Notes: generated by a model not told the origin, from the sequence alone. A stretch of DNA of 64,000 nucleotides from Pseudomonas viridiflava (GCF_900582625.1 NZ_UTIQ01000001.1:248001-312000); one strand, 5' to 3'. Numbered from the stretch's first letter, positions 43,318-53,229 are shown. Made by a program: numbers and translations.

Positions 43318-43860
43318 TTAGGCCAGGGTATGAGCCTGCAGACGATCAGCACCGCCTTCAGCTACACGGTTGGTACGTTCAGCACCGCCTTCGGCAACGG
43401 TGTTGGTGCGTTCTGCGCCGCCTTCAGCTACGCGGTTGGTGCGTTCTGCGCCACCTTCGGCAACGGTGTTGGTACGGTCGGCACCGCCTTCGGCTACACG
43501 GTTGGTGCGTTCTGCGCCGCCTTCGGCAACGGTGTTGGTACGGTCGGCACCGCCTTCGGCTACACGGTTGGTGCGTTCAGCGCCGCCTTCAGCTACACGG
43601 TTGGTACGCTCAGCACCGCCTTCAGCTACGCGGTTGGTACGTTCAGCGCCACCTTCGGCAACGGTGTTGGTGCGTTCTGCGCCGCCTTCGGCTACGCGGT
43701 CAATCACCATATAGCCACCTTCGTCGGCGACACGGCGGTCGGCGCCACTTTCGGCCAGAACGGTTTGCACGACTGCAGGGCTTGCGACAGCAGCGGCTTG
43801 AGCAGCTGGTACGGTGAACAGGCTAGCGATGAACAGTGCAGCGAAGGCTTGAGATTTCAT
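43318..43860 (-). CDS. Secreted protein with eleven 11-residue repeats (VAEGGAERTNR)
   Basis: 180 residues. Signal peptide 1-22 (FTVPAAQA), then a short leader with one degenerate unit (LAESGADRR). Residues 56-176 are eleven tandem copies of VAEGGA(E/D)RTN(R/T), the last one ending in RLQ. The repeat is highly hydrophilic with alternating Glu and Arg. Some small Pseudomonas proteins with VAEGG repeats carry the label 'phage infection protein' in databases, which I recall only loosely. Opposite-strand open frames over the repeat are a by-product of the 33-base period. Its own terminator lies at 43269. Function unknown. Confidence 0.85.
   Translation of the reverse strand: MKSQAFAALFIASLFTVPAAQAAAVASPAVVQTVLAESGADRRVADEGGYMVIDRVAEGGAERTNTVAEGGAERTNRVAEGGAERTNRVAEGGAERTNRVAEGGADRTNTVAEGGAERTNRVAEGGADRTNTVAEGGAERTNRVAEGGAERTNTVAEGGAERTNRVAEGGADRLQAHTLA
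43333..43695 (-). repeat. 33-bp tandem repeat (11 units) inside the secreted protein
   Basis: Eleven units of exactly 33 bases encoding VAEGGAERTNR. Differences are few: E/D at position 7 and R/T at position 11, changed by single bases. The uniformity suggests recent expansion or repeat-to-repeat conversion, so copy number probably varies between strains. Confidence 0.9.
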
Positions 43861-44028
43861 GGCGGTTGCTCCAGAAGATTGGGTGTGTAAGTGAGTACGG
43901 AGCCAATCTTACGGATCGCCAGTTGTTTAAAAAGTGAACGCTCGCGATAGCTATCATCGATAGGAATAATATTGCTGAAAAGGTTTGGCTATCAGCGAGT
44001 TAAGCCCAACACCCGGGCTACCAAACGC

Positions 44029-44060
44029 AAAAAGCCCGAGGTTTTACGCTCGGGCTTTTT
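44029..44060. terminator. Rho-independent terminator of the FHA gene
   Basis: AAAAAGCCCGAGGTTTTACG then CTCGGGCTTTTT forms a seven-pair stem with A-run and T-run on both sides. It lies 15 bases past the FHA stop on the minus strand. Confidence 0.88.
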
Positions 44061-44075
44061 CTCGCAGCGGTGGGC

Positions 44076-44930
44076 TTACAGCAAGGTTTTGATCGCGAAC
44101 GCAGCGCCGATAGCCAGGGCGAACGCCAACACGGCGATCAACGCTTTGTTCACCGGCCGCGCTTCAACCACCGCCTCCTGCTGCGCAGTGGCGGCGTTGG
44201 CGGTGGCCACTTTCAGCGGATTGACCGTCGCCGCCTGCACGCTTGGGCGAATCACCGTGGGCTTGGGCACGTTCAGCGCCGGCATAAACAGCGTCGCGTC
44301 TTCGTCATCCGATTGCGACACTTCCACTTTCGGTCCGATCACCAACAGCGTGACCGAGCCCATGCGCACCTGATCGCCGGGTTGCAGCACGGCCATCGCC
44401 ACTTTCTGGTGATTGACGAACACGCCGTTGGCCGAGGCGAGGTCTTTGATTTCCAGCACTTCGTCTTTCAGGAAAAACTCAGCGTGGCGGCGCGACAGTT
44501 CCAGATCGCCAAAGCACATCTCGCACTTCACCGAACGGCCAAACGTCATCGAGCCGGTGACGTGGAATTTGTGCCCCTGATGCTGCTCGCCGGTAATCAC
44601 CTGCAAGAACCAGCGCGGCGCGGCAACCGGCTTGGGCTTGCTTTTGGCCGGGTCGATAAGCGTCAGCTCCAGGTCGCCGAGTTTCACTTTATCGTCGGAG
44701 CGCAATTGATAGCGCGCCCCTACCCGCTCGCCATTAACGAACGTGCCGGCGGCGGTGCCGCAGTCGGTGAGGTAGTAAAGGCCGTGGTCCTGGCGGATTT
44801 CCGCGTGGAATGGGCTTATGTCGGCATCGCTCAAAACCAGGTTGTTGCGGCTGTCCTGGCCGATGGTGAAACGCTCGTCAACCAACCAGATAGGCGCCTG
44901 ACGGTTGTCGCTGAAATGAATCCTGAGCAT
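44076..44930 (-). CDS. Tail-anchored protein with two FHA domains
   Basis: 284 residues from ATG 44930 (MLRIHFSDNRQAPIWLVDE); an ATG nine codons earlier is possible but lacks a site. FHA domain 1 (about 10-95): FTIGQDSRNNLVLSDADI then SPFHAEI. FHA domain 2 (about 120-205): MTFGRSVKCEMCFGDLEL then SRRHAEFF and LASANGVFVNH, with the canonical phospho-Thr-binding Arg, Ser, His and Asn. Domain 1 has Gln for Arg and lacks the Asn, so it may not bind phosphate. A linker leads to one C-terminal membrane helix (ALIAVLAFALAIGAAFAI). It is the likely substrate or reader of the adjacent kinase. Confidence 0.88.
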   Translation of the reverse strand: MLRIHFSDNRQAPIWLVDERFTIGQDSRNNLVLSDADISPFHAEIRQDHGLYYLTDCGTAAGTFVNGERVGARYQLRSDDKVKLGDLELTLIDPAKSKPKPVAAPRWFLQVITGEQHQGHKFHVTGSMTFGRSVKCEMCFGDLELSRRHAEFFLKDEVLEIKDLASANGVFVNHQKVAMAVLQPGDQVRMGSVTLLVIGPKVEVSQSDDEDATLFMPALNVPKPTVIRPSVQAATVNPLKVATANAATAQQEAVVEARPVNKALIAVLAFALAIGAAFAIKTLL

Positions 44931-45028
44931 GTGCGGCACGACCTTGAGAAATGACAACCAAACGGGAGCAATTAATCGTTAACGCGAGGCCCGCCGGAGC
45001 CTCGCGCAACAAGGGTGTCACTTTGCCA

Positions 45029-46705
45029 CTAGTTGAAGAGTTTATTCCACAAGCGTTTGACGACGTTCGGATTATTTTCTTCAGCGGTCGTTGGCGCTGC
45101 ACTCTTCGTCGCGTTGGCGGGGGCACGCGCTGGCTTGGCGGCGGCGAGTGCGGCTTTCTTTTTCGCTGCAGCGCGGGCCGCAATCTCGGCCTCGGTTTTG
45201 CGCATGCGTTCCTCGTGGCCATTGAGACTGGCGAGGAGTTTTTCGTTTTCGGGCTGCGCTTCCAGGCCGCTTTTGATCAATTGCAGCGCCTGGTCATATT
45301 GCCGCTTGTCGTAGGCCACTTCGCTCAAGTCGAGGAACCGTTCAGCCACGGCTTGCAACCCGGTCAATGCTTGCTCGTTGCCCGGCGACCAGCCCAGCAC
45401 TTGCTGGTAGTAGAACACTGCATTGTTGCCTTCGGGTTGCAGCAAGTGGTCTTCGGTGGCGGCCTTCTGCGCCAGGTTCAGGCTGTTGGCGATGCGCGCT
45501 TGCAACACCCGTTGCAAGCCATCCAGCGCCTCGTCGTTGTTTTGATCGATCAGCAGCACTTGGCGATAGAAGTAGTCGGCGTTGTGCTCCGGCGGTTCAA
45601 CCAGCTTGCCCTCGTTGAGGCTCAACTCACCTTGAGTGAGCAGCCCGGCGATTTTCTGTTGTTGCTGATAGTAATAACCGCCCAGCCCGGCGCCACCGGC
45701 CACAAGCACCACCGCCAACGCCGCGACCCACAGGGCGCGCTTGCTTCGCGGGGCGCGTGGCGCCTTCGCTGGTTTCGGCGGTCTGGCTGGTTTAACCGCT
45801 GCCACGTTGGCGGGCGCGGTTTTTACGGCGGCAAGCTTGGCGGTGCGGTCCGCTTTTTCAGCCTTGATGGGAACCACTTTGGCGATGCGGGTGTGGTCCA
45901 GTTCCTGTTCGTTCAGCTCGGCCAGACTCGCCAGCAACACGTGGCAATCGGCAAATCGTTCGTCCGGGTTTTTCGCCAGCATGCGGCTCAGCAAGTGCTG
46001 GTATTGGCGCAGATGATCCGGCAACTCCGGCGCGTCCATCTGCACATGGTTCATCACGGTCTGGGTGTAGCTCGAACCTTTGAAGGGATTATTGCCGGTG
46101 AGCATCTCCAGCAAAATCACGCCGAGGCTGTAGATGTCGGTGCGCGCATCCAGCGGCTCGCACTGCGTCTGTTCGGGGCTGCTGTAGGCCGGGCTGCCAA
46201 CCGCCACGTTGAATTGGGTCAGCTCGCTGTTGATGTCAAGCTCTTTGGCGATACCGAAGTCGGTGATTACCGCCGTGCCGTCGGCGCGAAAGAGGATATT
46301 CGCGGGCTTGATGTCGCGGTGCACCATGCCCTTGTCATGCACAACGGCCAGGCCGCTGGCGATTTGCCGAACGATGCTCAGCGCGCGCTGCGGCTCAAAC
46401 ACTTCGCCTTTGTGTTGGGCCAGGTCGCCACCCGCCACGAATTCCATGGCCAGGTAATAGCGGCCATCGGGCAACTGGTCGATGTCATGAATGGTGATGA
46501 TCGAGGGGTGATGCAACGAGGCAACGATGTGCCCCTCTTTTATAAAGCGCTTGCTGAAGGCTTCGTCGTCAGCGCTGAGCAGCACCTTGATCGCCACTTG
46601 GCGGTGCAACGATTCCTGGGTCGCCAGGTACACCTCGGCCATACCGCCTTTACCCAACCGGCCATGCACGAGGTAACCGGGAATTTCTAGCAAGCTGTCA
46701 TTCAT
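45029..46705 (-). CDS. Membrane Ser/Thr protein kinase (PpkA/Stk-like)
   Basis: 558 residues. Eukaryotic-type kinase domain ~10-270: GRLGKGGMAEVYLA loop, VAIKVL Lys, catalytic MVHRDIKPANILF, DFGIAKEL, and YSSPEQTQCEPLDARTDIYS. A Pro/Ala/Lys-rich cytoplasmic linker, one membrane helix (about 328-350, VAALAVVLVAGGAGLGG), then a periplasmic ~210-residue helical region of TPR-like units (FYRQVLLIDQNNDEALDGL, FYYQQVLGWSPGNEQALTGL). A Lys/Ala-rich tail precedes the stop. Phosphorylates Ser/Thr on cytoplasmic targets, possibly reacting to periplasmic state. Lies between the PP2C gene (142-base gap) and the FHA gene (98-base gap), same strand. Confidence 0.92.
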   Translation of the reverse strand: MNDSLLEIPGYLVHGRLGKGGMAEVYLATQESLHRQVAIKVLLSADDEAFSKRFIKEGHIVASLHHPSIITIHDIDQLPDGRYYLAMEFVAGGDLAQHKGEVFEPQRALSIVRQIASGLAVVHDKGMVHRDIKPANILFRADGTAVITDFGIAKELDINSELTQFNVAVGSPAYSSPEQTQCEPLDARTDIYSLGVILLEMLTGNNPFKGSSYTQTVMNHVQMDAPELPDHLRQYQHLLSRMLAKNPDERFADCHVLLASLAELNEQELDHTRIAKVVPIKAEKADRTAKLAAVKTAPANVAAVKPARPPKPAKAPRAPRSKRALWVAALAVVLVAGGAGLGGYYYQQQQKIAGLLTQGELSLNEGKLVEPPEHNADYFYRQVLLIDQNNDEALDGLQRVLQARIANSLNLAQKAATEDHLLQPEGNNAVFYYQQVLGWSPGNEQALTGLQAVAERFLDLSEVAYDKRQYDQALQLIKSGLEAQPENEKLLASLNGHEERMRKTEAEIAARAAAKKKAALAAAKPARAPANATKSAAPTTAEENNPNVVKRLWNKLFN

Positions 46706-46847
46706 AAGAAGGTGGTACGCGTCTTGTAGTTATCGGCCCAGAAGCTCTAGGTCAGGGGGGCGAAGAAAAATCGGCAGTGCCGCCAACCAGGTATCACGAA
46801 AAGCCTGGGAAGGTTCGCTCAGATTCGGCGCATTTTCCAACAAACTG

Positions 46848-47642
46848 TCAGAGTTTTCCTAGATTCAAAAGTTTCCTGAGGAAACTTTGCGGGCGTTGAT
46901 TCGCGCCCATTTGTTCCACGACTGCGAGACCGATCACGATGCAGGAAATATTGTCGCGTCCGCCCGCCTCGTTTGCCGCCGCGATCAGTTGCTCCGCCAC
47001 CTCGTCCAAGGTGCTGGCGCCAGCGCATACGGCCTGAATATCTTCGTCGCGCAATTCGCCGCTGAGGCCGTCGCTGCACAGCAGCAACAACTCGCCGGGC
47101 GCCAGGCTGCCGTGTTCCACGCTCACTTCCAGGGTTTGCTGGGCCTGGCCGAGGCAACGGGTGACCACGTTGCGCCGCGGATGATGGCGCGCCTCTTCAG
47201 CGCTGAGTTCGCCGGCGTCCACCAAACTTTGCACCAGGCTGTGGTCGCGGCTGAGTTGGGCGATGCCCTGGGCGCTGAGGCGATAAGCGCGGCTGTCGCC
47301 GACCCAGGCCAGTTCAAACGCGGCGCCGTTGAAGCGCGCCGCCACCAGAGTGGTGCCCATGCCGGCCGATTCCGGGTCTTGCTCGCCGGCGGCAATAATC
47401 GCCTGGTTGGCGCTGTGGGTGGCGGTGTCCAGCGACTCACCGGCCTGCACCGCTTCCAGCAGCGTATCCAGCGCAATGGCGCTGGCCACTTCCCCGCGCT
47501 GATGCCCGCCCATGCCGTCGGCCACCGCCCACAACTGCAACGCGGGGCAGCACAGCAGTGAATCCTCGTTGTGCGCACGCACGCGACCGCTGACCGAAAG
47601 CGCTGCATAACCGAGGGAGACTGGGGCAAAGGGAGTAGGCAT
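46848..47642 (-). CDS. PP2C-type Ser/Thr protein phosphatase
   Basis: 264 residues from ATG 47642 (MPTPFAPVSLGYAALSVSGR); the longer frame is not supported. PP2C motifs: SVSGRVRAHNEDSLL (metal Asp), VADGMGGHQRGEVAS, WVGDSRAYRL, LLLCSDGLSGEL and GGRDNISCIVIG. Mn/Mg-dependent phosphatase, cytoplasmic, with no membrane segment. Upstream of the kinase on the same strand, it likely reverses the kinase's phosphorylation. In P. aeruginosa, PppA, PpkA and Fha1 form the post-translational switch of the type VI secretion system; no type VI structural genes are visible here. Confidence 0.92.
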   Translation of the reverse strand: MPTPFAPVSLGYAALSVSGRVRAHNEDSLLCCPALQLWAVADGMGGHQRGEVASAIALDTLLEAVQAGESLDTATHSANQAIIAAGEQDPESAGMGTTLVAARFNGAAFELAWVGDSRAYRLSAQGIAQLSRDHSLVQSLVDAGELSAEEARHHPRRNVVTRCLGQAQQTLEVSVEHGSLAPGELLLLCSDGLSGELRDEDIQAVCAGASTLDEVAEQLIAAANEAGGRDNISCIVIGLAVVEQMGANQRPQSFLRKLLNLGKL

Positions 47643-47919
47643 AGGCCGAAGGCGGACCGTTTGAGAAGTGGATAACGAATTAAGCGACGTCGAATCATGC
47701 GACCCCGCCACCGGGCTGTCATCGGTTTTACGCAAAAGTGTTAAACAGTCGAGCCTTGGCCATGCGACAGACAACTCGATTTGAGGGGGTGCCAGCGCGG
47801 TGCAGAGCGACTAAAATCGGCAACCTTATTTCGTCGCCCTGGTTTTACTGCCCGCTCACCGGCCCCGTAAACACCGCGCCACGACCCGCTTACCAACCAG
47901 TCAGAGCAAGAGAGCCAGC

Positions 47920-48621
47920 ATGGGCGCACAGTGGAAAGCCAAACCTAAAGAAGCCGCCGCCAACGCCAGAGGCAAGATTTTTGGTCGTTTGGTGAAAGAA
48001 ATCATGATCGCCGCACGCAACGGCGCCGATCCGGACCTCAACCCCAAGCTGCGTTTGGCCATCCACCAGTCGAAAAAGGCCTCGATGCCCAAAGACACCC
48101 TTGAGCGTGCCATTAAAAAAGGCGCCGGTTTGCTGGGCGACACCGTTACTTTCCACTCGGCCACCTATGAAGGCTTCGCCCCGCACCAGGTGCCAGTGAT
48201 CATTGAGTGCCTGACCGACAACATCAACCGCACCGTGGCCGAAATTCGCGTGCTGTTCCGCAAGGGGCAAATGGGCGCATCGGGTTCGGTGACCTGGGAT
48301 TTCGACCACGTCGGCATGATCGAAGCCAGCCCGGAAGGCGACGCCGATCCTGAGCTGGCCGCCATCGAAGCGGGCGCGCAAGATTTCGAACCTGCTGAAG
48401 AAGGCGCCACGCTGTTCATCACCGAACCCACCGACCTCGACGCCGTTAGCCGCGCCCTGCCGGAGCACGGCTTTACCGTGAACTCCGCGACGCTGGGCTA
48501 CCGTCCGAAAAACCCAGTGACCTCGCTGACGCCGGAGCAAATGGAAGAAGTCGAAGCCTTCCTCGAAGCCCTCGACAACCATGATGACGTGCAGAACGTG
48601 TACGTCGGTCTCTCGGGCTGA
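47920..48621 (+). CDS. YebC/PmpR-family regulator (YeeN-like)
   Basis: 233 residues. AGAGAGCCAGC precedes ATG 47920. The family start [21 protein letters not shown] and [20 protein letters not shown] are conserved, as are [21 protein letters not shown] and [10 protein letters not shown]. YebC proteins have been described as DNA-binding regulators and, more recently, as factors that help ribosomes through proline stretches. This is the shorter-branch homologue found alongside the ruv-linked YebC in many Pseudomonas. Divergent from the PP2C gene. Confidence 0.92.
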   Translation: MGAQWKAKPKEAAANARGKIFGRLVKEIMIAARNGADPDLNPKLRLAIHQSKKASMPKDTLERAIKKGAGLLGDTVTFHSATYEGFAPHQVPVIIECLTDNINRTVAEIRVLFRKGQMGASGSVTWDFDHVGMIEASPEGDADPELAAIEAGAQDFEPAEEGATLFITEPTDLDAVSRALPEHGFTVNSATLGYRPKNPVTSLTPEQMEEVEAFLEALDNHDDVQNVYVGLSG

Positions 48622-48628
48622 TCGCAAC

Positions 48629-48678
48629 AGCCGCTCCTACACTCAACCTGTAGGAGCGGCTTCAGCCGCGATTCCTGG
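48629..48678. repeat. REP element with a mirrored half-copy
   Basis: AGCCGCTCCTACA (48629) faces TGTAGGAGCGGCT (48649), and the second copy continues into the full REP stem CAGCCGCGA. It lies 8 bases after the YebC gene's stop and may protect its 3' end. Confidence 0.8.
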
Positions 48679-48719
48679 AAACACCGCTCCACCTTTATTA
48701 CCTCTCCCGGACTTCCCCA

Positions 48720-48947
48720 ATGACCACCCAAACACCTTCGCCCGACCAGCCAGACCAACCGAGCGAAGTGGACACCACCGCCGACACCCCAGCGAAAAAG
48801 CCTGGCTTTAGCTTTCCCTTCTCGGCATTCGCCAAAGGCGCTAAAGACAACATGCCACTGGGCTACAAGCCGATCGACAAATCCAACCACGACAAAAAGC
48901 CCGGCCGCGCGCCCAACGGCACCCGTCGCTCGATGGGCAAACGTTGA
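48720..48947 (+). CDS. Small basic hypothetical protein
   Basis: 75 residues starting MTTQTPSPDQPDQPSEVD. Acidic and Pro-rich N-terminus; the C-terminus is basic (KSNHDKKPGRAPNGTRRS). Mostly disordered in composition. Its TGA is overlapped by a TTG start for the next gene, suggesting coupling. Function unknown. Confidence 0.7.
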   Translation: MTTQTPSPDQPDQPSEVDTTADTPAKKPGFSFPFSAFAKGAKDNMPLGYKPIDKSNHDKKPGRAPNGTRRSMGKR

Positions 48948-49363
48948 GCAGCGTCGTTGCCGGCCTGCTGCTGAAGGCCAATGAAGCCCGAATCGTGACG
49001 CTGGCGGGCACGCGTGCCAGCCATGTGTTGGTGGCCGAGAAAATGAATAAGTTGGCCGTGGTCAAGAACCCGTCCCGCGAAGACGTGGCGGCATTCGTGC
49101 AGGCGCTAACGGCGTTCTGTACCGCCAACAAGGTGGAAAAACTGGTGCTCAACCGCCGCGCCACCAGCGGGCAAGGCGCAGGCGGCGCCGGCACGTTTCT
49201 AGTGGAAGGTGTGGTGTTGGCCAGTTCGCCGGTGCCGGTGGACTTCGTTCACCCCGCCACGCTGAAAGCCACCGAGCGCAAAGCCGGTGACAGCAAGGCG
49301 CAGAAGCCGGCCACCGTCGACTTAGGCAAAGCCTACGACCTGGCCTACGAAGGTCTGCTGTAG
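48944..49363 (+). CDS. DUF3010-family protein
   Basis: 139 residues. I accept a TTG start at 48944 that overlaps the previous stop (TTGA); no good ATG lies near, and the family begins within a few residues (VVAGLLLKANEARIVTLAG). Contains CTANKVEKLVLNRRATSGQG and GAGTFLVEGVVLASS, as in DUF3010. Small RNase H-like fold likely; function unknown. Converges with the next gene, overlapping its end by 19 bases. Confidence 0.75.
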   Translation: MSSVVAGLLLKANEARIVTLAGTRASHVLVAEKMNKLAVVKNPSREDVAAFVQALTAFCTANKVEKLVLNRRATSGQGAGGAGTFLVEGVVLASSPVPVDFVHPATLKATERKAGDSKAQKPATVDLGKAYDLAYEGLL

Positions 49364-49653
49364 GCCGCGTCCGCGCCGACGAAAAAATCCGCCAGGCGTT
49401 CGATCAACAACGGTTTGCTGTGGGTAAACCAACGCTTAGCTGCCCGCTCCTGCCATTCTTCTGCGCGATCCAGGCTATGGCGCGGCACGAAATCGGCGAG
49501 GAACAGGCCCAGGCTCAGCAGGTTGATGTCGTGCCCGGCCACGGTGATTTTTTCCAGCAGCTCATGCAATGCCGCGCGCAGTTCCGGCGGCCAATGCTGA
49601 CCGGCGCAAATCTGCTCTTCCAACGCGCGACAGGTGTCGAGGCGTTCCAGCAT
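49345..49653 (-). CDS. Small helical hypothetical protein
   Basis: 102 residues starting MLERLDTCRALEEQICAGQH, rich in Leu, Glu and Ala and probably all helical. Contains ALHELLEKITVAGHDINLLS. Preceded by GAGGAGG. Overlaps the end of the convergent DUF3010 gene. Lies 24 bases after modC on the same strand, so it may end the mod transcript. Function unknown. Confidence 0.7.
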   Translation of the reverse strand: MLERLDTCRALEEQICAGQHWPPELRAALHELLEKITVAGHDINLLSLGLFLADFVPRHSLDRAEEWQERAAKRWFTHSKPLLIERLADFFVGADAAYSRPS

Positions 49654-49677
49654 CTGCCCCCTCCTCCTCGTTAAGGT

Positions 49678-50757
49678 TTAGGCCAGCACCGCGACAGATT
49701 TCACCTGCGCCCACAATGCCTGACCGATCTTCAATTCAAGCTGATCCCGAGAAAAACGCGTGATCCGCGCCAGCAGCGGCGTGCCTTGCATGTCCAGTTG
49801 CACCAGCACGTGGGCGCTGTTTTGCGCCGCCACTTCGGCCACCACTGTTACCGGCAATACGTTGAGAATACTGCTGTGCAGCGGCTTTTCCAGGGCCAGG
49901 CTGACGTCGCGCGCCTGCACCTTGAAGCGCATTTGCTTGCCCAGTGCCACCGGCACATGGGCCACCTGAACGCGCAGCGGGCCGTCGGCGAACCCCAGGC
50001 TGAGTAGCTGATAGTCGGCGTTGTAGTCGCACACCGTTGCCTGAAGCACCACGCCGGCGTCGTCGCCTTGGGCCATGGGCAAGTCGAGGCGCGACAACAA
50101 CTCGCCCACCGGCCCGCTGGCCCGAGCGCGACCGCCTTCGAGTAGCACCATATGATCGGCCAGCCGCCCGACTTCATCCGGCGCATGGCTGACGTACAGC
50201 ACAGGAATATCCAGCTCGTCATGCAGGCGTTCCAGGTACGGCAGAATTTCCTGTTTGCGCTTGTAGTCCAGCGCCGCCAGCGGCTCGTCCATCAGTAACA
50301 GTTTTGGACTGGTCAGCAACGCCCGGGCAATACCTACGCGCTGGCGCTCGCCGCCGGAAAGATGCTCCGGCATGCGTTCTAGCAAATGTTCGATACCCAA
50401 TAATTCGACCGCCTGAGCGAGCTTCACCCGTTGCGCGGCGGCGCCAATGCGCTTGAAACCAAAGGTCAGATTGGCCCGCACCGACAGGTGCGCAAACAGG
50501 CTGGCCTCCTGAAACACATAGCCCAACGCGCGCTGATGCACCGGCAAGAAAAAACCCGTGGCGCTGTCCTGCCACAACTCGCCATTGACCCGCAAATAAC
50601 CCGAGCTGGCGCGTTCCAGCCCGGCCACGCAGCGCAGGCAGGTTGTTTTCCCCGAGCCGGAATCGCCGAACAAAGCGCTGACGCCACGGCCGGGCAATTG
50701 CAGGTCGACATCCAGACTGAACGCCGCATAGTCCACCTTGAAGCGCGCTTCGATCAT
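49678..50757 (-). CDS. modC: Molybdate ABC transporter ATP-binding protein
   Basis: 359 residues. Walker [11 protein letters not shown], signature [16 protein letters not shown], Walker [13 protein letters not shown], then a C-terminal TOBE/molybdate-binding module (about 290-355, [16 protein letters not shown] and [20 protein letters not shown]). Powers molybdate uptake through ModB. Its start overlaps the modB stop (ATGA). Confidence 0.95.
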   Translation of the reverse strand: MIEARFKVDYAAFSLDVDLQLPGRGVSALFGDSGSGKTTCLRCVAGLERASSGYLRVNGELWQDSATGFFLPVHQRALGYVFQEASLFAHLSVRANLTFGFKRIGAAAQRVKLAQAVELLGIEHLLERMPEHLSGGERQRVGIARALLTSPKLLLMDEPLAALDYKRKQEILPYLERLHDELDIPVLYVSHAPDEVGRLADHMVLLEGGRARASGPVGELLSRLDLPMAQGDDAGVVLQATVCDYNADYQLLSLGFADGPLRVQVAHVPVALGKQMRFKVQARDVSLALEKPLHSSILNVLPVTVVAEVAAQNSAHVLVQLDMQGTPLLARITRFSRDQLELKIGQALWAQVKSVAVLA

Positions 50758-51431
50758 CGCACCACCGCCTTGCGCCCTTTGGCCTGCAACAGCAGCAGAA
50801 TCGCGAACGAGAACACCAGCATGCCGCCCGACAGCCAGTGGGCTTGGGCGTATTCCATGGCCTCGACGTGATCGAAAATCTGCACCGACACCACCCGCGT
50901 TTTATCTGGAATGTTGCCGCCAATCATCAGCACCACGCCGAATTCACCAATGGTGTGGGCGAAACCCAGAATCGACGCGGTTAAAAACCCCGGCCGCGCC
51001 AACGGCAACGCCACGCTGAAAAACGTATCCAGTGGACTGGCCCGCAACGTGGCGGCCACTTCCAACGGCCGGTCGCCAATCGCCTCAAACGCGGTTTGAA
51101 TCGGCTGCACCACAAACGGCATGGAATAAAACACCGAGCCCACCACCAGGCCCGCGAAACTGAACGGCAGAATGCCCAAACCCAGGCTCTGAGTCAGTTG
51201 GCCAATGACACCGTTTGGCCCGAGGGTGATCAGCAAATAGAAACCGATCACCGTCGGCGGCAGCACCAGCGGCAACGCCACCACCGCCGCCACCAGCGCC
51301 TTGAGCCGCGAGCGGGTTCGCGCCAGCCACCAGGCGATAGGCGTGCCGATGATCAGCAGCAACACGGTGGTCACCGTGGCCAATTGCAGGGTCAGCCAAA
51401 TGGCCGCGAAATCCGCGCCGGTCAGAGACAT
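50754..51431 (-). CDS. modB: Molybdate ABC transporter permease
   Basis: 225 residues with five membrane helices. The ModB/CysT inner-membrane signature is [20 protein letters not shown] with [19 protein letters not shown] following. Sits 12 bases after modA and overlaps modC. Forms the channel dimer of the molybdate importer. Confidence 0.95.
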   Translation of the reverse strand: MSLTGADFAAIWLTLQLATVTTVLLLIIGTPIAWWLARTRSRLKALVAAVVALPLVLPPTVIGFYLLITLGPNGVIGQLTQSLGLGILPFSFAGLVVGSVFYSMPFVVQPIQTAFEAIGDRPLEVAATLRASPLDTFFSVALPLARPGFLTASILGFAHTIGEFGVVLMIGGNIPDKTRVVSVQIFDHVEAMEYAQAHWLSGGMLVFSFAILLLLQAKGRKAVVR

Positions 51432-51443
51432 TCTCGAAAACTC

Positions 51444-52241
<798 letters not shown>

Positions 52242-52252
52242 TCACCACACCG

Positions 52253-52280
52253 AGCGCTATGTTCGCGAATATATAGCGCT
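52253..52280. promoter_or_regulatory. ModE-box palindrome between modA and modE
   Basis: AGCGCTAT and ATAGCGCT arms (8 of 8 matching) flank GTTCGCGAATAT, giving CGCTATgt...ATATAGCG, close to the ModE consensus of TATA-rich inverted repeats. It lies upstream of modA, divergent from modE, and presumably mediates molybdate-dependent repression. Confidence 0.8.
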
Positions 52281-52421
52281 ACACGGAGTAACGGATAGCG
52301 GTCCCGTAAAAACAACCGGCGCATCTTGGAAAATATCTGACCTTTCAGTCAAGTTCTGAATTTCACGCGCATAAAATGCCAGTGCTACCATCGCCGCCAC
52401 CGCGCTTGAGCACCTGCTGCA

Positions 52422-53207
52422 ATGAAACTCGAAGGCCAATTCTGGATCACCCACAACGGTAACGACGTCGCTGGCGAGGCCCGCGTTGCCCTGCTGCGCG
52501 CCATCGACGCTACGGGTTCGATCAGCCAGGCGGCCAAAGCCGTGGGCATTAGCTACAAATTCGCCTGGGATTCCATCGACGCCATGAACGGCGCGTCCGG
52601 CAGTCCGCTGGTGGCGCGTAGCGCCGGTGGCAAAGGCGGCGGCGGCACCCAACTGACCGAGGCCGGGCGCGCCTTGATCGCCAGCTACCAGCGTTACCAG
52701 CAAGAGCACCAAGCCTTCTTGCAGCGCTTGGGCGACGACGCTGGTGTGTCGAGCTTGCTGGAATTCATGGAGCGTCTGCGCATGAAAACCAGCGCGCGTA
52801 ACCAACTGTTCGGCAGCGTGGTCGCCGTTCACAACGGCGAGGTCAACGACCTCATTGAGTTTCAGCTCAACACCGGCGAACGCCTTAGCGCCTCGATTAC
52901 CCACGACAGCACCACGCGCCTGGAATTGCAGCCCGGCGTGGCGCTGTATGCGCTGATTAAAGCCTCGTGGGTGCAACTGTTGGCGCCCGACACCAACGCA
53001 GCGCAACCCAGCGACAACCTGCTGCGCGGCGAGGTACGCGAGCTCACCCGTGGCGCAGCCGAAACGGAGGTGTCGCTCACCCTGGCCGGTGGCGCCACGC
53101 TGGTGGCGGTATTGAGCAACGCTGAGGCCGACTCATTGCAGCTAGCGGTGAGTCAGCCCGTCGCGGCCCTGATCAAGGCCGCGCACATGATCCTCGGTCG
53201 GCTGTGA
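52422..53207 (+). CDS. modE: Molybdate-responsive regulator ModE
   Basis: 261 residues. The N-terminal winged HTH (about 15-110) reads SISQAAKAVGISYKFAWDSI and AMNGASGSPLVAR, typical of ModE. The C-terminal molybdate-binding TOBE pair starts at SARNQLFGSVVAVHNGEVND (about 125) and LLRGEVRELTRGAAETEV (about 200). With molybdate bound it represses modABC in most species. Divergent from modA with the ModE box between them. Confidence 0.95.
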   Translation: MKLEGQFWITHNGNDVAGEARVALLRAIDATGSISQAAKAVGISYKFAWDSIDAMNGASGSPLVARSAGGKGGGGTQLTEAGRALIASYQRYQQEHQAFLQRLGDDAGVSSLLEFMERLRMKTSARNQLFGSVVAVHNGEVNDLIEFQLNTGERLSASITHDSTTRLELQPGVALYALIKASWVQLLAPDTNAAQPSDNLLRGEVRELTRGAAETEVSLTLAGGATLVAVLSNAEADSLQLAVSQPVAALIKAAHMILGRL

Positions 53208-53229
53208 GCCGGCGCTATTTCCGCCACGG

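Noticed and set aside
43333..43695. Regular 33-bp repeats mistaken for a CRISPR array
   Set aside because: They are in-frame codons of one protein with a signal peptide and have no variable spacers.
43315..43890. Plus-strand frames of 191 and 114 residues over the repeat protein
   Set aside because: A 33-base repeat with no stops in one copy leaves other frames open too. The minus strand has the signal peptide and a proper start.
43925..43975. ATAG-type repeats (CGATAGCTATCATCGATAGG) as an OxyR or LysR site
   Set aside because: Two CGATAG units are visible, but the match to OxyR spacing is poor and no target regulator is nearby.
44076..47642. A type VI secretion cluster suggested by kinase, phosphatase and FHA genes
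   Set aside because: No tss or hcp/vgrG genes lie within the window on either side.
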